Source of the DNA: Rhizobium sp. 2MFCol3.1
GTDB taxonomy: Bacteria; Pseudomonadota; Alphaproteobacteria; Rhizobiales; Rhizobiaceae
Direction of reading: 5' to 3'
Assembly (NCBI RefSeq): GCF_000377565.1
Contig: NZ_KB898362.1
Location: 124,001-188,000 of the forward strand
Length of the DNA: 64,000 nucleotides
Shown: positions 60,884-64,000 of the stretch, piece after piece
How positions within the stretch are numbered: the stretch's first letter is position 1
Layout: the number at the start of each line of letters is the position of its first letter
The notes under the pieces: model-generated
The model's input: the letters and a program-made list of their open reading frames with translations, nothing else
What the model was told of the DNA's origin: nothing
Database searches by the model: none
Program-made: the position numbers and the translations under genes

Positions 60884-60995
60884 GAAGTCCTCCCGTTCTG
60901 ATTTGACATTATGGCGGCGAGCATAGCGGACGATCGGCAAAAGTTAATCGCCATCCGTTTCAACCGAGGCGCGTTTGGCGAAAAATTTGCCCTTC

Positions 60996-61424
60996 TCAGC
61001 CGATGAGGCGTGGGTACTCGATTGCCGGGCAGCGGTCCATGACAACCTTGATGCCGGCGGCCTCGGCTTTGGCGGCAGCGGCATCGTCGCGCACGCCGAG
61101 CTGCGCCCAGATCACTTTCGGCCGCGGGTTCATCGCTAACGCCTCGTCCACCACCTCCGACAGATAGTTTGAGGCGCGGAAGACATCGATCATGTCGACC
61201 GGCACGGGCACGTCAGCGAGGTGGCCGAAGACCTCCTGCCCCTGGATGCGCTTGCCGACCTGCCCGGGATTGACGGGCATGACCTCGTAGCCGCGCGACA
61301 GAAGATAGCCCATGACGCCATTGCTCGGCCTTGCGGGATTGGGCGACGCGCCGGTGAGCGCGATCGTCTTCACCGACCGGAGGATATCGAGGATGTATTC
61401 GTCGCTATAGTGATCGTGATCCAT
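60996..61424 (-). CDS. CoA-binding domain protein (YccU-like)
   Basis: This 142-residue small Rossmann protein is related to the CoA-binding half of succinyl-CoA synthetase. Seen are TIALTGASPNPARPSNGVMGYLLSRGYEV, VFRASNYLSEVVDEAL, and the C-terminal DRCPAIEYPRL containing the conserved Cys. No enzymatic role is known. ATG 61424 (MDHDHYSDEY) is used. It lies 112 nt before metY in the same direction. Confidence 0.88.
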   Translation of the reverse strand: MDHDHYSDEYILDILRSVKTIALTGASPNPARPSNGVMGYLLSRGYEVMPVNPGQVGKRIQGQEVFGHLADVPVPVDMIDVFRASNYLSEVVDEALAMNPRPKVIWAQLGVRDDAAAAKAEAAGIKVVMDRCPAIEYPRLIG

Positions 61425-61508
61425 CTTGCCTTGTCTCCAACTCAATGACAGCGCTAAAGCGCTTCCTATATATAATAGGTACGCCGGATGCCTAAGGAGG
61501 AGATTGCC

Positions 61509-61838
61509 GTGAGAAAAGTGCTTGTGTTCACCGCCGCGCTGCTCGCAGCAACCCCGGCGCTCGCGATATCGCGCTATAACTCACAGACGATCAGCTGCGA
61601 CCGGGCGCGCGCCGCGATCCATAACGAGGGAGCCGTCATCTTGCGCTACCCCTCCACCCGCGTTCGCGGCATGACGCTCTACGACCGCTATGTGCGCAAC
61701 AGCCGGATGTGCGACGCCAACGAATATGCCGAATGGACCACTGTTCCGACCAAGGACAACCCGAAATGCAGGGTCCTGAACTGTCAGAATATCGACAACC
61801 TGGACGGGATGCTGTTCATTCCGGACTATTCGCTCTGA
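61509..61838 (+). CDS. Small exported four-cysteine protein
   Basis: This 109-residue protein of unknown function begins with GTG 61509, served by AAGGAGG 8 nt upstream; an ATG at 61488 lies before that site. It has a signal peptide (residues 1-19, ending TPALA). The mature part holds C30, C68, C87 and C92, enough for two disulfides, and an RMCDANEYAEW segment. A TATAAT -10 element lies at about 61470, next to the palindrome AGCGCTAAAGCGCT. Confidence 0.7.
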   Translation: MRKVLVFTAALLAATPALAISRYNSQTISCDRARAAIHNEGAVILRYPSTRVRGMTLYDRYVRNSRMCDANEYAEWTTVPTKDNPKCRVLNCQNIDNLDGMLFIPDYSL

Positions 61839-62240
61839 GACACGAAATTCCGGTCGAGCGGCTGCCCATCAGACGGGCATAAAACCCACCAATTTTGACA
61901 GGCCGGACTCGCCTCCGCGTGGTCTTTTGTGATCTATTTGCATCACCCATCCGGGTTAATGCACTCACCTCAGCCAATGTTCACTGTATATACTGTTTAT
62001 GTCCTCATTTGTTCACGGCCATTTTAGAAACACCTCATAGTTGAATGAGGGAAAAATGTTTGAAACTTCTGGCGTACGTATCGCAACGGCCGCTTGACGA
62101 TATGATCGTCCGAAGGTTGCATAATCGATTAAGCAGAGAGGGAACTGCATAGCTTCATCTCAATGGCCGCTGTTGCATTTTCCTGATGACGGCGTAACAA
62201 GCTTTGTCCCGTCTTTTCGCCACACCATCAGGTAGTTCTT
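61839..62240. other. Intergenic, nothing recognised
   Basis: This 402-nt AT-richer gap lies between the small exported protein and the EamA transporter. Short runs such as TATACTGTTTATGTCC near 61987 look promoter-like, but no clear -35/-10 pair, terminator or RNA gene stands out. Confidence 0.5.
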
Positions 62241-63077
62241 TTGTCCCTCACCGTCATCCTGTTGGTCCTGTTCGGCGCGCTTCTTCACGCGACCTGGAAC
62301 GCCTTGATCAAGGCCGGGACGGACAAATCGCTGGACGCGAGCCTGATCTCGGCGGGCGGCGCAATCGCGGCCCTGCCTTTCCTGCCCTTCCTGCCCTTTC
62401 CCGCTATCGAGGCCCTGCCCTATATCGGCGCTTCGGCGATTTTGCAGTTCGCCTATTTCCAGCTGGTCGCAGGCGCCTATCGAGCCGGCGACATCGGCCT
62501 CGTCTATCCGCTGATGCGTGGCTGCGCGCCGCTCTTGGTGGCGGCGACGAGCGGCTTTGTTCTTGGCGAGAGCCTGTCGGGCGGCGCGCTGATCGGCACG
62601 ATCACCATCTGCGCCGGCATTTTGACGCTCGCCTTCGAGGCCAAGCGCGGCAGCGGCAACGCCATTCGTCTGGCGCTCGCCAATGCCGTGGTCATCGCCA
62701 CCTACACTTATGTCGACGGCATCGGCGCGCGGATATCGGGCAATGCGATCTCCTATACGCTGTGGATGTCGCTGTTGCCGCCGGTGCTGCTGCTCAGCTG
62801 GGCGATCTCGCGGCGCGGCGCCTATGCGGTTGCGATGCACGTGAAGGTGAACTGGTGGCGTGGCCTGATCGGCGGCACCGGATCGATCGCATCCTATGGG
62901 CTGGCGCTCTGGGCCATGACCAAGGCGCCTGTCGCCACCGTCGCAGCGCTGCGCGAAACGTCGATCCTCTTCGCGCTCATCATCTCCGTCGTATTCCTGA
63001 AGGAGAAAGCCAGCCCCTGGCGCTATCTCGCCGGCGCGATCATCGCGCTCGGCGGGCTATTGCTGAAGCTGGCGTAG
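62241..63077 (+). CDS. EamA-family transporter
   Basis: This 278-residue membrane permease of the drug/metabolite superfamily has about ten helices in two repeats (GALLHATWNALIKAGTDKS and the C-terminal KAPVATVAALRETSILFALIISVVFLKEK). It starts at TTG 62241; no ATG occurs in frame for about 90 codons and the family N-terminus begins here. The substrate is unknown. It is unrelated in context to ribN. Confidence 0.82.
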   Translation: MSLTVILLVLFGALLHATWNALIKAGTDKSLDASLISAGGAIAALPFLPFLPFPAIEALPYIGASAILQFAYFQLVAGAYRAGDIGLVYPLMRGCAPLLVAATSGFVLGESLSGGALIGTITICAGILTLAFEAKRGSGNAIRLALANAVVIATYTYVDGIGARISGNAISYTLWMSLLPPVLLLSWAISRRGAYAVAMHVKVNWWRGLIGGTGSIASYGLALWAMTKAPVATVAALRETSILFALIISVVFLKEKASPWRYLAGAIIALGGLLLKLA

Positions 63078-63083
63078 CAGGCA

Positions 63084-63317
63084 TCATCTGAAACCAAACT
63101 CTTTGCCGAGCAGATCGAACAGTTGCTTCGCAGCACTCTCGTCGAGTTGGATGGTCTGGCTTAACTTTCCAGGCTTTTGGCGACTGTCTCTGCCATAAGT
63201 TGATATTTGCATAAGACGTCGGCCATCATACTCGTGCACGAATATCTTGGCGTCGATGGGATCGTGCAGCTGAAACCGCTGCATTGAAGCTAACTCAAAC
63301 TGCGTAATTCTTGCCAT
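63084..63317 (-). CDS. 77-residue conserved-looking hypothetical protein
   Basis: From ATG 63317 this encodes MARITQFELASMQRF, followed by a beta-rich segment (FVHEYDGRRLMQISTYGRDS) and a helical C-terminus (QLDESAAKQLFDLLGKEFGF). It lies 4 nt after the enoyl-CoA hydratase stop, so the two are cotranscribed. No family recognised. Confidence 0.65.
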   Translation of the reverse strand: MARITQFELASMQRFQLHDPIDAKIFVHEYDGRRLMQISTYGRDSRQKPGKLSQTIQLDESAAKQLFDLLGKEFGFR

Positions 63318-63321
63318 TTTC

Positions 63322-64000
63322 TCAGTCCCTCGACCAATCCGGCATCCTGTTCTCCAGGAATGCCCCGATCCCCTCTTCCGCATCCTCCGTCATCATGCTG
63401 TCCACCATGACTTCGGCGGCATAGCCGTAAGCTTCCTCGATCGGCATTTCGACCTGTCGATAGAAGGCTTCCTTACCGATCTGGAGCGCCATAGGCGATT
63501 TGCTTGCAATCACCGACGCGTATTTGGTGACGACCTGCTGCAGGTATTGTTTCGGCACGATGCGGTTGACCAGGCCGAAATCCTTGGCTGTTGAAGCGTC
63601 GATCGTTTCGCCGGTCAAAAGCATCTCCATCGCCTGCTTGCGATGGGCGGAGCGCGTCAGCACCACCATCGGCGTCGCGCAGAAAAGCCCGATGTTGACG
63701 CCCGGCGTGCAGAAGGTCGCCGTGTCGGTGCAGATTGCGAGATCGCAGGAAGCGACTAGTTGGCATCCGGCGGCGGTCGCAAGTCCGTCGATCTCGGCGA
63801 TGACGGGCTTCGGCAGCTTGGTGATCTCCAGCATCAAATCGACCGCAAGAGCGAAGGTCTCCTCGAAGAACGCCTCGCCGTCATCGGCATCGGCGCGATG
63901 CTCGGCTAGTTCCTTGAGATCATGGCCGGCCGAGAAAACATCGCCCGTCGATGCGATGATCACTACGCGCACGTCGTCGTCCTCGGCCGCATTCTGCAAC
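63322..64000 (-). CDS. Enoyl-CoA hydratase/isomerase, N-terminus outside window
   Basis: This is the C-terminal 225 residues of a crotonase-fold enzyme; the gene continues past base 64000. Oxyanion-hole and CoA motifs are FSAGHDLKEL and GLATAAGCQLVASCDLAICT. Members hydrate or isomerise enoyl-CoA; the exact reaction is open because one catalytic Glu position cannot be judged with confidence. The product ends MPDWSRD. Confidence 0.88.
   Translation of the reverse strand, partial: LQNAAEDDDVRVVIIASTGDVFSAGHDLKELAEHRADADDGEAFFEETFALAVDLMLEITKLPKPVIAEIDGLATAAGCQLVASCDLAICTDTATFCTPGVNIGLFCATPMVVLTRSAHRKQAMEMLLTGETIDASTAKDFGLVNRIVPKQYLQQVVTKYASVIASKSPMALQIGKEAFYRQVEMPIEEAYGYAAEVMVDSMMTEDAEEGIGAFLENRMPDWSRD

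Noticed and set aside
60884..60995. SAM-II riboswitch before metY
   Set aside because: The conserved SAM-II pseudoknot sequence elements could not be found in the 112-nt leader.
1..64000. Mobile elements, phage genes, CRISPR repeats or toxin-antitoxin islands
   Set aside because: None seen; gene content and coding style are uniform core-chromosome, aside from the SOS peptide noted separately.

Overview
The window is ordinary chromosomal backbone of an alphaproteobacterium of the Rhizobium group, most likely Rhizobium sensu stricto. This rests on the GC-rich coding sequence, a DivK/PleD pair, a short-form prolyl-tRNA synthetase, a fourteen-gene nuo operon whose NuoE carries a long C-terminal tail, dctA divergent from dctBD, an FMN-riboswitch-controlled RibN, and direct-repeat LexA boxes (GTTC-N7-GTTC). 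No prophage, insertion sequence, CRISPR array or integrated island is visible. Species cannot be fixed from the sequence alone.

Layout. 1-4.1 kb: 3' part of rnr, a DUF983 gene, an MFS transporter and rpmG with its terminator. 4.15-4.3 kb: strongly structured DNA that looks like a minus-strand small RNA. 4.8-6.5 kb: divK-pleD, cell-cycle and c-di-GMP signalling. 6.7-10.4 kb: DUF3572, a HAD-like protein, LexA-controlled dinB and an L,D-transpeptidase. 10.35-14.1 kb: dnaE, preceded by an unlisted 28-codon membrane-peptide gene with its own LexA-boxed promoter. 14.15-18.1 kb: an exported FG-GAP-like protein, lolD, lolC and proS. 18.1-21.9 kb: a possible small RNA, DUF1467, mce, rnj and birA. 21.9-38.1 kb: the nuoA-N operon on the minus strand, with two extra genes inserted (a 91-residue exported protein and a 213-residue helix-hairpin-helix protein).

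39.2-39.9 kb: two near-adjacent identical tRNA-Asp genes and one tRNA-Val. 40-43 kb: a methyltransferase, DUF3833, an aldo/keto reductase and an exported pyrophosphatase. 43.1-49.9 kb: FMN riboswitch-ribN, hupB, lon, clpX and clpP, a protein quality-control cluster with candidate promoters. 50.3-52.8 kb: a membrane diguanylate cyclase and a cytochrome P450. 52.9-57.7 kb: dctA facing dctBD, with a clear sigma-54 promoter and two palindromic activator sites. 57.7-64 kb: a SDR gene divergent from marR, a cupin-metY pair, a CoA-binding protein, a small Cys-rich exported protein, an EamA transporter, a 77-residue hypothetical protein and a truncated enoyl-CoA hydratase gene.

The item most worth follow-up is at 13965-14107. 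A 28-residue hydrophobic peptide with a good ribosome binding site lies under a -35/-10 promoter whose spacer holds a perfect GAAC-N7-GAAC LexA box, directly upstream of the replicative polymerase gene dnaE. The dinB gene in the same window has its own LexA box. Together they suggest an SOS-induced membrane peptide comparable in size and logic to Caulobacter SidA or enterobacterial TisB.
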